From: Gammaproteobacteria bacterium
Lineage (GTDB): Bacteria > Pseudomonadota > Gammaproteobacteria > Burkholderiales > Nitrosomonadaceae
DNA length: 64,000 bases
Assembly: GCA_015709615.1 (NCBI GenBank)
Contig: CP054179.1
Coordinates: 744,001-808,000 of the forward strand
Direction of reading: 5' to 3'
The position numbers and the translations under genes were made by a program. Below are positions 17,209 to 26,655 of this stretch, piece after piece. The notes below the pieces were generated by a model. It did no database searches and was not told where the DNA came from. It saw only the letters and a list, made by a program, of their open reading frames with translations. Every line of letters begins with the position of its first letter. Position 1 is the stretch's first letter.

Positions 17209-19277
17209 AAGCACTGCTTGAAATCGAAAATCTCGAAACCGTGCTGCACACCGGCGCTACCCCAGTGCGCGCCGTCGACGGCTTGACGCTGACGATCTCG
17301 CCCGGGGAAACATTTGCCTTGCTGGGTGAATCCGGCTGCGGCAAGTCGATGACTGCGCTGTCGATCATGCGCCTGCTGCCGGATGCCGGTGAAATCGTTG
17401 CCGGTCAAATCCGGCTCGACGGTGCCGATTTGTTGCAATTATCCGAAAGCGAAATGCGCAAAATCCGCGGCAAGCACATCGGCATGATTTTTCAAGAACC
17501 GATGCTGAGTCTTAATCCGGTTATGACCATCGCGCAACAAATCGAAGAAGTGCTGAAGCAGCACCTGAATTTGCCGCGCGAAGCTGTACAAGGACGCATT
17601 CAAGGGCTGCTAGAGCAAGTCGGCATACCCGATGCGCCGCGCCGCATGCACGAATACCCGTTTCAGTTCTCCGGCGGCATGAAACAGCGCGTCATGATCG
17701 CAATGGCACTCGCCGCTGAACCGCAATTGCTGATTGCCGATGAGCCGACCACCGCATTGGACGTTACCATCCAGGCACAAGTGCTCGATCTGATGCGGTG
17801 TATCCAGCAACAGAAAGGCATGGCGATCCTGCTCATCACGCACGATCTGGGTGTAGTGGCCGAAATGGCACAACAGGTCGCTGTCATGTACGCGGGGGAA
17901 ATCATCGAGCTGGCGCCACGGGATAAGTTCTTTCAAGGCCCGCAACACCCTTATTCACAGCAATTGTTCGCCGCATTGCCGGGAAAACAAAAACGCAACC
18001 AAGCCCTAACTGTCATTCAAGGCAACGTGCCGTCACTTGCGCAACAGTTTAGCGGCTGCCGTTTCGTCGAGCGCTGCAACCAGGCCATCGAACAGTGCCG
18101 TCATACCGCTCCGCAATGGCGCGTGGTTTCCGATCGGCATCAGGTTCGTTGCCATTTATTCAGCGATCATGCAAACCAAACAGCCGTTGGTACCGGCACC
18201 GCAGCGCAGGAAACTGCCCAAGTTGCGCAACCGGTCCCGGCGGCAACGGATAATCCACTGTTGCAGGTGTCTGACCTGAAAGTGCATTTCCCGATTCGTA
18301 AGGGTTTGTTCCAACGCACTATTGGTCATGTCAAAGCGGTCGATGGCGTATCGTTGAAGATTTATGCAGGCAAAACGTTGGCACTGGTAGGCGAATCCGG
18401 TTGCGGCAAAACCACGATCGGAAAAAGTATTTTGCAATTGATTCAACCGACGCACGGCAGTGTGCGTTTTAAGGAACAGGAATTGACCGGATTAAAGCGG
18501 AACCAATTGCAACCGTTACGTTCACAGTTTCAAATCATTTTCCAGGACCCCTACTCCTCTTTGAACCCACGCATGCGCATCGTTGAAATCCTGCAAGAAG
18601 GGATGAATGCATTGAATACCGGCAACACGCACGGGCATGGTGTTAACACACCGCTATCCGCAAACGAGCGCGAGCAGGCAATCGATGCATTATTACAGCG
18701 CGTCGGTCTGCCAACTGAAGTAAAATGGCGCTTTCCGCACGAATTCTCCGGCGGACAGCGGCAGCGCATCGCGATTGCCCGTGCCTTGGCGGTCAACCCC
18801 GAATTGCTGATTTGCGATGAACCGACCAGCGCGCTGGATGTATCGGTGCAAGCACAGATTCTGAATCTGCTCAAATCGCTGCAAAATAATTTAGGACTTG
18901 CATTTTTGTTTATTACCCACAATATCGCGGTTGTTGAATATCTGGCGGATGAAGTGGCGGTGATGTATCTGGGGCGCATTGTCGAACAGGGGCGCATTGA
19001 TGAAGTGATGAACAACCCCAAGCACCCGTATACGCAAGCGTTATTGTCGTCGGTGCCGCGGATTGAAGCGGATCCCGGGCGGCCTATCATTCCATTGACA
19101 GGCGATCTGCCGTCACCGGCGACACCGCCCGCAGGCTGTCATTTCCATCCGCGTTGCGCGCATGCCATGCCGGTATGCCGCACATCGTATCCGCCGGTCA
19201 GCCGATTCAGCACGACTCACACCACCCATTGTTATCTTCACTCACAGGAACACCGTCATACCGATTATGAGCATTAA
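17205..19277 (+). CDS. Fused peptide ABC transporter ATPase (OppD-OppF type)
   Basis: A 690-residue cytoplasmic protein with two complete ATP-binding domains in tandem. Domain 1 has Walker A LLGESGCGKSM (about 43-53) and signature FSGGMKQRVMIA. Domain 2 (from about residue 350) has LVGESGCGKTT and FSGGQRQRIAIA. Each ends with the cysteine-containing oligopeptide-transporter tail (CRFVERCNQAIEQC; CHFHPRCAHAMPVC) typical of OppD/OppF. The single-chain arrangement is like YejF or GsiA. It is coupled to the permease upstream and overlaps prfC by 11 bases downstream. Confidence 0.92.
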   Translation: MKALLEIENLETVLHTGATPVRAVDGLTLTISPGETFALLGESGCGKSMTALSIMRLLPDAGEIVAGQIRLDGADLLQLSESEMRKIRGKHIGMIFQEPMLSLNPVMTIAQQIEEVLKQHLNLPREAVQGRIQGLLEQVGIPDAPRRMHEYPFQFSGGMKQRVMIAMALAAEPQLLIADEPTTALDVTIQAQVLDLMRCIQQQKGMAILLITHDLGVVAEMAQQVAVMYAGEIIELAPRDKFFQGPQHPYSQQLFAALPGKQKRNQALTVIQGNVPSLAQQFSGCRFVERCNQAIEQCRHTAPQWRVVSDRHQVRCHLFSDHANQTAVGTGTAAQETAQVAQPVPAATDNPLLQVSDLKVHFPIRKGLFQRTIGHVKAVDGVSLKIYAGKTLALVGESGCGKTTIGKSILQLIQPTHGSVRFKEQELTGLKRNQLQPLRSQFQIIFQDPYSSLNPRMRIVEILQEGMNALNTGNTHGHGVNTPLSANEREQAIDALLQRVGLPTEVKWRFPHEFSGGQRQRIAIARALAVNPELLICDEPTSALDVSVQAQILNLLKSLQNNLGLAFLFITHNIAVVEYLADEVAVMYLGRIVEQGRIDEVMNNPKHPYTQALLSSVPRIEADPGRPIIPLTGDLPSPATPPAGCHFHPRCAHAMPVCRTSYPPVSRFSTTHTTHCYLHSQEHRHTDYEH

Positions 19278-20877
19278 CCAAGAAGTGGCGCGGCGCCGCA
19301 CATTCGCCATTATTTCCCACCCGGATGCGGGTAAAACAACGCTGACCGAAAAACTGTTGATGTACGCCGGTGCGATTCATATCGCCGGTAGCGTCAAAGC
19401 GCGTAAAGCCAGCCGCCATGCCACCTCCGATTGGATGGAGATCGAAAAGCAGCGCGGCATTTCGGTTGCCAGCTCGGTCATGCAAATGGAATACCGCGAT
19501 TGCGTCATCAATTTGCTCGACACGCCGGGTCACCAGGATTTTTCCGAAGATACCTACCGCGTACTGACCGCCGTCGATGCCGCATTGATGGTGATCGACG
19601 CGGCCAACGGTGTCGAAGCGCAAACGCTGCGTCTGTTGGAAGTGTGCCGCGCGCGTAACACACCGATCGTCACTTTCGTCAATAAAATGGATCGTGAAGT
19701 GCGCGAACCGCTGGATTTGATCGACGAAATCGAACGCACGCTCGGCATGACGACTATTCCATTCACCTGGCCGGTCGGCATGGGAAAGCATTTCCACGGC
19801 GTATGCGACCTGCAAAACAACGGCATGCGCGTCTTCCAGCCGGGATCGGATCGCGTCGACACTGAAAACGAAGTGATCGCGCGTTTCGACGATGCACAGT
19901 TGCAGCAACGTTTCGGCGCGGAACTGACCACCGCGTTGCAGGAAATCGACTTGATCCGGGGCGCATCACCGGCTTTCGACCATGAAGCATTCTTGGCCGG
20001 CCAACAAACCCCGGTTTTCTTCGGCTCGGCGATCAATAATTTCGGCGTGCGGGAAATTCTCGACGCGCTGGTCGATCTGGCGCCGCCGCCCGAATCGCGC
20101 AACGCCATTCAACGCGAAGTGCAGCCGGATGAGAAGAAATTTTCCGGCATGGTATTCAAAATCCAGGCCAATATGAATCTGGCGCACCGCGACCGCATTG
20201 CGTTCGTGCGCGTTTGTTCCGGACAATTCAAGCGCGGCATGAACCTGAAAGTGGCGCGCAACGGCAAGGACATCCGCACCAGCACGGTCGTGTCTTTTTT
20301 ATCGCAACGCCGCGACATTCTGGAAGAAGCCTACCCCGGAGACATCATCGGCATACCGAATCATGGCACCCTGCAACTGGGCGACACCCTGACCGAAGGC
20401 GAGGTGCTGCAATTCACCGGATTGCCTTTTTTCGCACCGGAAATTTTCCGCACCGTGGAAATCGCCGACCCGCTGCGCAGCAAGCAATTGAAGTTGGGAC
20501 TGGCGCAACTCGGTGAGGAAGGCGCGATTCAAGTATTCCGTCCGCATTTGGGCAATATGCTGTTGCTCGGCGCTGTCGGCACGCTGCAATTTGAAGTGGT
20601 CGCGCACCGCTTGCAACATGAATACGGTGTAGCGGCACGCATTACCTCGGCCAAATACCAATTGGCACGCTGGATTACCAGCGATGATCCACGTGAATTG
20701 CAGCGCTTTATCGAAGCCAATGCGCACCGCATTGCGTATGATGCTGTCGACGCGCCGACTTTTCTGGCCTCGTTCGGTGCGGAGTTGAGTGTCGCGCAAG
20801 AAAACTGGCCCGCCATCCGCTTCCATAAACTGCGCGAACACGCCGGTTTGGTTTTTCAGAACCACATGACGGCATGA
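19267..20877 (+). CDS. prfC: Peptide chain release factor 3
   Basis: A 536-residue translational GTPase that recycles RF1/RF2 from the ribosome. G1 is HPDAGKTT (18-25), G3 DTPGHQDF and G4 NKMD, with domains II and III following. The true start is 19267 (MSINQEVARRRTFAIISHPDAGKT); upstream in-frame codons lie inside the ABC gene. It overlaps the preceding gene by 11 bases and the following metallophosphoesterase by 4. Confidence 0.97.
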   Translation: MSINQEVARRRTFAIISHPDAGKTTLTEKLLMYAGAIHIAGSVKARKASRHATSDWMEIEKQRGISVASSVMQMEYRDCVINLLDTPGHQDFSEDTYRVLTAVDAALMVIDAANGVEAQTLRLLEVCRARNTPIVTFVNKMDREVREPLDLIDEIERTLGMTTIPFTWPVGMGKHFHGVCDLQNNGMRVFQPGSDRVDTENEVIARFDDAQLQQRFGAELTTALQEIDLIRGASPAFDHEAFLAGQQTPVFFGSAINNFGVREILDALVDLAPPPESRNAIQREVQPDEKKFSGMVFKIQANMNLAHRDRIAFVRVCSGQFKRGMNLKVARNGKDIRTSTVVSFLSQRRDILEEAYPGDIIGIPNHGTLQLGDTLTEGEVLQFTGLPFFAPEIFRTVEIADPLRSKQLKLGLAQLGEEGAIQVFRPHLGNMLLLGAVGTLQFEVVAHRLQHEYGVAARITSAKYQLARWITSDDPRELQRFIEANAHRIAYDAVDAPTFLASFGAELSVAQENWPAIRFHKLREHAGLVFQNHMTA

Positions 20878-21950
20878 TCCGCAGCATGACGGCGAAGGCA
20901 TGCTTTTTCCTCTTCATGCTGATTTTTGCCGCGTCCGCACCGGCGGACGGGACGACATCTTCCGCCGCTGAAAAAACCGTCCGGTTTGTGGTGCTGGGTG
21001 ACATGCCATACAGCGATGCCGAATATGCGTTGCTGGAGCAACCCCACGGTGCAATCGCCCAAGCCATTCACGACTTGAATCCGCCGGTGCTGATCCATCT
21101 GGGTGATTTCAAGAGAGGCCGGTTAGCATGCAACGACGATCTTTTTCAAGATCAGTACCGCCAAATTGCGCGCCTCAATCCGCACAAAACAGTCTACACC
21201 CCCGGCGACAACGACTGGACGGATTGCGATCGGTTTAATACTTCAACGCGATATGACGAGCTGGAACGCCTCGATTATCTGCGCCAACTGTTTTTTCGGC
21301 AGGACCGGCAGCAACTGACGCGCGATATCCCGGGTCTTATCCGGCAGCAAGGCTTTATCGAGAATGCGCGATGGGATATCGGCTCCGTCGCTTTCGCCAC
21401 GTTGCACATCCCCGGCACGAATAACGGCCGCAAGGAAATTCTGCGCAGCAATGTCGACGATGCCTTAAACGAAGCCGATCGTCGCGATCAAATGAACGCC
21501 GAATGGCTGCAACAACGCTTCGTTACGGCAGAATCGGCACAAGCGGTGGTGATCGCTTTCCAGGCGGATATGTTCGATTTCGATTACGACAAACCCGCTT
21601 GCAACACAAGCAACCGCACCGATTGCGATGGGTTCCGCTTGCTGCGCGATCTGATCAAAGACAAGGCCGGGCAATTCAAAAAACCGGTTCTGGTCGTTCA
21701 CGGCGACACCGCAGCCTATTGCCTGCACCAACCCTACCCCAATATCCCCAATTTATGGCGCTTGAATGCACCGGGCGACTACAAATACATCGACGCCAGT
21801 CAAATCGTGTTTGATCCGGAAAATAAAGACATACCTTTTACCGTCACCGGCTTGCTCGACCGCAAACCTGCGCCAGCGGTCTGCGACGACAACTTGCTCA
21901 GCTTATCCCGTTATTTTCCATTTTACTCTCTAAAAACAAAGACATCATGA
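20874..21950 (+). CDS. Secreted calcineurin-like metallophosphoesterase
   Basis: A 358-residue protein with a signal peptide (about 1-25). The metallophosphoesterase motifs appear in order: VVLGDMPY, LIHLGDFKRG and YTPGDNDWTDC. The last carries GDND where the classical motif has GNH[D/E]. The distal motif GHxH is replaced by VVHGDTAAYC, so one metal ligand set is atypical. Several cysteines suggest periplasmic disulfides. It overlaps prfC upstream and yicC downstream by 4 bases each. Substrate unknown. Confidence 0.75.
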   Translation: MIRSMTAKACFFLFMLIFAASAPADGTTSSAAEKTVRFVVLGDMPYSDAEYALLEQPHGAIAQAIHDLNPPVLIHLGDFKRGRLACNDDLFQDQYRQIARLNPHKTVYTPGDNDWTDCDRFNTSTRYDELERLDYLRQLFFRQDRQQLTRDIPGLIRQQGFIENARWDIGSVAFATLHIPGTNNGRKEILRSNVDDALNEADRRDQMNAEWLQQRFVTAESAQAVVIAFQADMFDFDYDKPACNTSNRTDCDGFRLLRDLIKDKAGQFKKPVLVVHGDTAAYCLHQPYPNIPNLWRLNAPGDYKYIDASQIVFDPENKDIPFTVTGLLDRKPAPAVCDDNLLSLSRYFPFYSLKTKTS

Positions 21951-22813
21951 TTTTCAGTATGACCGGCTACGCCGCTGCTACGCAGGAAATGCCCTACGGA
22001 TCGTTTAACCTGGAAATCCGTTCGGTCAATAACCGCTATCTCGACATCCAGTTCCGTCTGCCGGATGATTTTCGCAAGCTGGAACCAGCTATGCGCGAAC
22101 TGCTGACAAAGCAACTCAGCCGCGGCAAAGTCGAATGCCGCCTGAATTTTTCCCCATCGGCGAACACGGAAAATTCTCAGCAGCTCGATCAGGCTTTGCT
22201 GGATAAATTGCTGCAACTCGAACAAGCCGTCAAAACATGCCACCCCGCCGCACCTTCGTTAACAGTGGCGGAAATCCTGAAATGGCCCGGCATGCTGGGA
22301 AGTGACGTGGCACCCGGCGAGGAATCCGATGAAATCGGCATGACCTTGCTACAAACCGCATTGAATGACTTAAAAGCTGCACGAATACGCGAAGGCGACA
22401 AACTGAAATCCGTTTTGCTGGAACGCATCAAGCAAATGCGCCAATTACTGCAATCCGCTGCCCCGCGCATCCCGGCATTGATCGCCGCCTTCGAGGAAAA
22501 ACTGCGCACTCGTTTAGAAGAAATTCTTGGCACACAAGAAAACGAACGCATCCACCAGGAAATCACCCTATTCGCCAGCAAAATCGACGTCGATGAAGAA
22601 CTCTCGCGCTTGCAAGCGCACATCGACGAAGTCGAACGCATCATCAACAAAGGTGGCGCCGTCGGCAAACAACTCGATTTCATGATGCAGGAACTGCACC
22701 GCGAAGCCAACACCATCGGCTCAAAATCCGTCGATTTGGAAATTACGCGGATTTCGATGGAGTTGAAGGTGATTATCGAGCAGATGCGTGAGCAGGTGCA
22801 GAATATTGAGTGA
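21947..22813 (+). CDS. yicC: YicC-family endoribonuclease
   Basis: A 288-residue protein matching YicC/YloC end to end: N-terminal MIFSMTGYA and IRSVNNRYLDIQFRLPD, and the C-terminal DUF1732 block (EEELSRLQAHIDEVERII, GKQLDFMMQELHREANTIGSK). E. coli YicC is reported to be an RNase acting on small RNA. Its start overlaps the preceding gene by 4 bases. It ends the overlapping plus-strand run. Confidence 0.93.
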   Translation: MIFSMTGYAAATQEMPYGSFNLEIRSVNNRYLDIQFRLPDDFRKLEPAMRELLTKQLSRGKVECRLNFSPSANTENSQQLDQALLDKLLQLEQAVKTCHPAAPSLTVAEILKWPGMLGSDVAPGEESDEIGMTLLQTALNDLKAARIREGDKLKSVLLERIKQMRQLLQSAAPRIPALIAAFEEKLRTRLEEILGTQENERIHQEITLFASKIDVDEELSRLQAHIDEVERIINKGGAVGKQLDFMMQELHREANTIGSKSVDLEITRISMELKVIIEQMREQVQNIE

Positions 22814-22918
22814 TGAAATTTCGTTTTAAGAAGCGTACGAGTTATGGATCAGATATTTACCACCACTATCTTAGTTAGTAAGGCATTATTTTATTAATCA
22901 ATCTCCCTGCCTTTTCAT

Positions 22919-24136
22919 ATGCCCACTCTTCTAATTGTTTCTGCTAGTCCGCTTGATCAGGATCGACTTAGGCTTGGTGCAGAATTCCGTGATATTCGCC
23001 AAGCATTACAACGATCACGCAACCGTGAAAACTGGATTATTGAAAGTAACGAAGCGGTCACTGTTGACGATTTTCGAAGGGCCTTACTAGATTTTCACCC
23101 TACAGTGGTGCATTTTTCCGGGCATGGTGGAGGATCCGGTGGTTTGTGCTTCGAAGATCTCAATGGCTACACCAATTCTATAGATGCTTCACCATTAGCA
23201 AAGTTATTTCATCATTTTAAAGATGAATTAAAGTGTGTAGTTCTCAATGCATGCTATTCGAAAATCCAAGCTGAAGAAATCCAAAAAGAGATTGATTATG
23301 TTGTTGGAATGAGTGCTGCAGTAGATGACGACTCCGCTTCCAAATTTGCTGTAGCTTTTTATGATGCAGTATTTGCTGGCACTGACTTTCGCACAGCTTT
23401 TGATTTGGGTTGCACAGCTCTTGATCTCAACAAAATGCCCGATGCTGATGTTCCTGTTTTTATGACCGGTTCACATTTTGCACCTAAAGTGCTTTCTTAT
23501 TCCGCTCACATCCCAGAAATTGAAAGAATTCTCTATTCGTACTTCAATACACCATTTTATGATCGTGCCATCTTTACAACAACAGGTGAACGTTTACGCC
23601 CCATTATCGAAAAATATTATGGTGAGCGAATGCATCGGAATATTGAAAAAGTACATGTTATAAACATGAAACAAATTTCTAATGAAATTTGGTGTATCGA
23701 AGTAGCAAACACAGAAATCCGATTTATGTATATCCGTATCAGAGGTAGAAGTATATTGATTGAATGGGAAGCCAGTGTTGGTCTTTGGAGTATTCCCATA
23801 AAAACATACCTTGCTTTAGGTTCAAAAAAACCAGTGATAGCACGAGTCGAGGCTGAGCTTGATACCTACTACAATTTTGATTTTCGCAACCAAGAGCAGT
23901 ACTTTCAATCAATCAGCCTTTGCACTCAAGATCGTCAATCACTCCACGGATATGTGGAACGACAATCTGAAGTTGGTAAGGAGCTAATTGATACTCTTTC
24001 TGATGGTAATAATCACAAAATTACACTTGAAATAAGACAGGTTACAAAACAAACAGACATGCCATTAATTACAAAAATTTTGTCACAAACATGGATTTAC
24101 TTTCCATCTGATGAAAACTCAAGCGATAATCCATGA
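22919..24136 (+). CDS. CHAT-domain (caspase-like) protein
   Basis: A 405-residue protein whose first 210 residues form a CHAT peptidase domain of clan CD. The catalytic His lies in VVHFSGHGG (H69) and the Cys in VVLNACYS (C112), the same order and spacing as caspase-like folds. The VGMSAAVDDDSASKFAVAFYDAVFAG block after it is also typical. The C-terminal 190 residues match nothing I recognise. No signal peptide. The gene is visibly AT-richer than its neighbours and sits between core genes next to a toxin-antitoxin pair, suggesting transfer. CHAT proteases often execute proteolysis in defence or regulated death; no partner substrate is visible here. Confidence 0.8.
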   Translation: MPTLLIVSASPLDQDRLRLGAEFRDIRQALQRSRNRENWIIESNEAVTVDDFRRALLDFHPTVVHFSGHGGGSGGLCFEDLNGYTNSIDASPLAKLFHHFKDELKCVVLNACYSKIQAEEIQKEIDYVVGMSAAVDDDSASKFAVAFYDAVFAGTDFRTAFDLGCTALDLNKMPDADVPVFMTGSHFAPKVLSYSAHIPEIERILYSYFNTPFYDRAIFTTTGERLRPIIEKYYGERMHRNIEKVHVINMKQISNEIWCIEVANTEIRFMYIRIRGRSILIEWEASVGLWSIPIKTYLALGSKKPVIARVEAELDTYYNFDFRNQEQYFQSISLCTQDRQSLHGYVERQSEVGKELIDTLSDGNNHKITLEIRQVTKQTDMPLITKILSQTWIYFPSDENSSDNP

Positions 24137-24174
24137 CCTAAGTTATAAGAATTTCTTTAAGAAGGGAACTGCGA

Positions 24175-24408
24175 ATGTCTCAACTTGCTAAACTAAGTCC
24201 AAAAGGCCAAATCACGGTACCTGCCGAAGTGCGTAAACGATTACAGCTCAAAGCAGGAGATACGCTTGCGTGGGAGGTGCTGGAAAACGGCAAAATATCG
24301 GTACATCGAGTGGAAGAGTCACTAGATGTGAGTTACTTGGCTGCATTAAACGATGTTTTATCGGAATGGAACAGTACCGAAGATGACGAAGCCTACCGTA
24401 ATCTATAA
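24175..24408 (+). CDS. AbrB/MazE-type antitoxin
   Basis: A 77-residue protein with an N-terminal SpoVT-AbrB swapped-hairpin DNA-binding domain (AKLSPKGQITVPAEVRKRLQLKAGDTLAWEV, about 5-35) and an acidic C-terminus (about 55-77) suited to binding the toxin. A GGGA ribosome site precedes the ATG. It overlaps the downstream toxin gene by 26 bases, the usual antitoxin-first order. Confidence 0.85.
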   Translation: MSQLAKLSPKGQITVPAEVRKRLQLKAGDTLAWEVLENGKISVHRVEESLDVSYLAALNDVLSEWNSTEDDEAYRNL

Positions 24409-24736
24409 TCGCTACGATGTTGTCAAAGTTCCTTTTCCATTCACCGATCAGCAGGCCAGCAAGAGCCGACCTGCGCTGATTATCTCTTCAGCAACATCAT
24501 TCAATGACTGTATTGGCCATAGTGTGATGGCCATGATCACTTCAGCTCAGCACGCTCCTTGGCCGTTAGATACATCCATCGCTGATTTGAATAGCGCAGG
24601 TTTACCGGTGGCATCGATCATCCGGTTAAAGCTTTTTACCTTGGATCACCGCCTGATCATTTGCACATTAGGTCATTTGTCAGATCGAGACAAAACCATT
24701 TTTAACAAAAACTTCACCGCACTCACTGCTGATTAA
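24383..24736 (+). CDS. MazF/PemK-type toxin
   Basis: A protein of about 117 residues of the MazF/PemK/CcdB fold, which usually acts as an mRNA interferase. The YDVVKVPFPFTDQQASKSRPALIIS segment is the family hallmark, and SVMAMITSA, VASIIRLKLFTL and LGHLSDRD follow in the expected order. The start at 24383 lies inside the antitoxin gene, giving translational coupling. It ends 5 bases from the convergent ald gene. Confidence 0.82.
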   Translation: MTKPTVIYNRYDVVKVPFPFTDQQASKSRPALIISSATSFNDCIGHSVMAMITSAQHAPWPLDTSIADLNSAGLPVASIIRLKLFTLDHRLIICTLGHLSDRDKTIFNKNFTALTAD

Positions 24737-24741
24737 TTGAA

Positions 24742-25857
24742 TTACGCCAGCACGTCCACCGCAGGCGTATAACTCAACCCCAAATCCCGCGCCACCGCTT
24801 CATACGTCAATCGCCCCTGATAAACATTCAGCCCGTTGCGTAAATGCACGTCGTCCGTCAGTGCTTTGCGATGGCCCTTATTGGCCAGCGCCAAGACGAA
24901 CGGCAGCGTCGCGTTATTGAGTGCGAAAGTAGAGGTTCGTGCGACTGCGCCGGGCATGTTGGAAACGCAGTAATGCACCACGCCATCGACGGTGAAAATG
25001 GGATTGGCCAGCGTGGTCGGTTCGGAGGTTTCGAAACAGCCGCCTTGGTCGATGGCGACGTCGACCAGCACCGCGCCGCGGTTCATGCGGCTGACCAATT
25101 CACGGCTGACCAGTTTGGGTGCTGCGCCACCCGGCACCAGCACTGCGCCGATAACCAAGTCGGCGGCTGAAACATATTCTTCGACGACATCCACCGTGGA
25201 AAACACCGTATTGATTCTCGAACCATACTGAAAATCGAGTTGCTGCAAGCGATGGATCGATTTGTCGAGCACGGTGACATGCGCTTCCACGCCCATCGCG
25301 ATGCGAGCGGCATTGGTGCCGACCACGCCACCGCCTAAAATCACGACACGCGCCGCGGGGACGCCGGAAACACCACCGAGCAGTACGCCACGCCCGCCTT
25401 GATCGAGTTCCAGCGCATGCGCGCCCGCCTGAATCGCCATGCGGCCAGCCACTTCGCTCATCGGTGCGAGCAGCGGCAAGCCGCCGAAACTGTCGGTGAC
25501 CGTTTCATAAGCAATGGCAATGCAGCCGGAATCGAGTAGGCCTTTGGTTTGCACCGGATCGGGCGCGAGGTGCAGATAGGTGAACAGCACCTGACCTTCG
25601 CGCAGCAACGGCAATTCGGATGCTTGCGGCTCCTTGACCTTGACGATCAGATCGGCCTTGGCGTAAATCTCCTGCGGCGTCTCCACGATTTCAGCACCCG
25701 CGTTGCGGTATTTTTCATCGCTCAAACCGATTTGCAGTCCGGCGTTCTTCTGCACCATGACATGATGGCCGCTGGCAGCCAGTTCGCGTACCGCCGCCGG
25801 CGTCAGTCCGACACGGGATTCATGAGTTTTGATTTCCTTAGGCACGCCGATACGCAT
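24742..25857 (-). CDS. ald: Alanine dehydrogenase
   Basis: A 371-residue NAD-dependent enzyme interconverting L-alanine and pyruvate plus ammonia. R15, K75 and H96 match the substrate-binding and catalytic positions of the family, and the NAD site is VVILGGGVVGTNAA (about 170-183). A strong AGGAAAGGAAAA ribosome site precedes ATG. In an ammonia oxidiser it could act in ammonia assimilation as well as alanine use. It is 21 bases downstream of an SDR gene on the same strand. Confidence 0.95.
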   Translation of the reverse strand: MRIGVPKEIKTHESRVGLTPAAVRELAASGHHVMVQKNAGLQIGLSDEKYRNAGAEIVETPQEIYAKADLIVKVKEPQASELPLLREGQVLFTYLHLAPDPVQTKGLLDSGCIAIAYETVTDSFGGLPLLAPMSEVAGRMAIQAGAHALELDQGGRGVLLGGVSGVPAARVVILGGGVVGTNAARIAMGVEAHVTVLDKSIHRLQQLDFQYGSRINTVFSTVDVVEEYVSAADLVIGAVLVPGGAAPKLVSRELVSRMNRGAVLVDVAIDQGGCFETSEPTTLANPIFTVDGVVHYCVSNMPGAVARTSTFALNNATLPFVLALANKGHRKALTDDVHLRNGLNVYQGRLTYEAVARDLGLSYTPAVDVLA

Positions 25858-25878
25858 TTGTTTTCCTTTCCTGATTCG

Positions 25879-26625
25879 TTAAATAATTCCACCGTTGACA
25901 CCAATATTCTGCCCCGTAATCCAGCGCGCTTCGTCGCTGACCAAAAACAATACCACTTGCGCGATGTCGTCCGCTTCACCGATCCGTCCCAATGCGGCCA
26001 TTGCCGCCATACGTTCGATATCCGCCGCCGTTTTACCGCTGCGGAACAACTCCGTATCGACCGGACCGGGCGAAACGATATTCGCGGTGATGCCGCGCTT
26101 TCCCGCTTCGCGCGCAAAAATCCGCGTCAATTGTTCAACGGCTGCTTTGGTCGCGGCGTATGCGCCGTACTTCGGCAACATCAGACGCGTCACCGTGCTG
26201 GATATAGTTACGATACGGCCATGATCCGCCAGTTTTACCGCGGCTTCGCGCAATGTATAAAAAATGCTCTTGAAATTGATATCGACGATGCGATCGAATT
26301 CGTCGTCGCTGATTTCGGCGATTTCCTTAAATACCAGGACTCCGGCGTTATTGACGAGAATGTCGATGTGCTGGAAATGTTCGATTGCCGCTATGAAGAG
26401 CTGTCGCACCGCAATCGGATCGCTGACATCGGCTTGCACCGCTAGGCATTCGCCGCCTGATTCGATAATCGCCGCACTGATTTTGTCCGCAGCCGCCTTG
26501 TCTTTCACATAATTGACAACGACTTTAGCGCCCGCTTTGGCTAACGTCAGCGCGATCTCGGCGCCGATTCCTCGCGCCGATCCGGTTACCAGAGCCACTT
26601 TTCCTTGCAGCGGCTGCATGGTCAA
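25879..26625 (-). CDS. Short-chain dehydrogenase/reductase
   Basis: A 248-residue SDR. Nucleotide-binding TGSARGIG (15-22), structural NNAG (about 92) and catalytic YAATK (Tyr/Lys pair near 156-160) with Ser upstream in TISSTV are all present; the C-terminal GQNIGVNGGI is standard. It most resembles FabG-like 3-oxoacyl reductases, but the substrate cannot be assigned. It lies upstream of ald and downstream of the ankyrin gene on the minus strand. Confidence 0.85.
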   Translation of the reverse strand: MTMQPLQGKVALVTGSARGIGAEIALTLAKAGAKVVVNYVKDKAAADKISAAIIESGGECLAVQADVSDPIAVRQLFIAAIEHFQHIDILVNNAGVLVFKEIAEISDDEFDRIVDINFKSIFYTLREAAVKLADHGRIVTISSTVTRLMLPKYGAYAATKAAVEQLTRIFAREAGKRGITANIVSPGPVDTELFRSGKTAADIERMAAMAALGRIGEADDIAQVVLFLVSDEARWITGQNIGVNGGII

Positions 26626-26655
26626 ATTTCCAGCCGGGCTATACTAACGTTCAAT

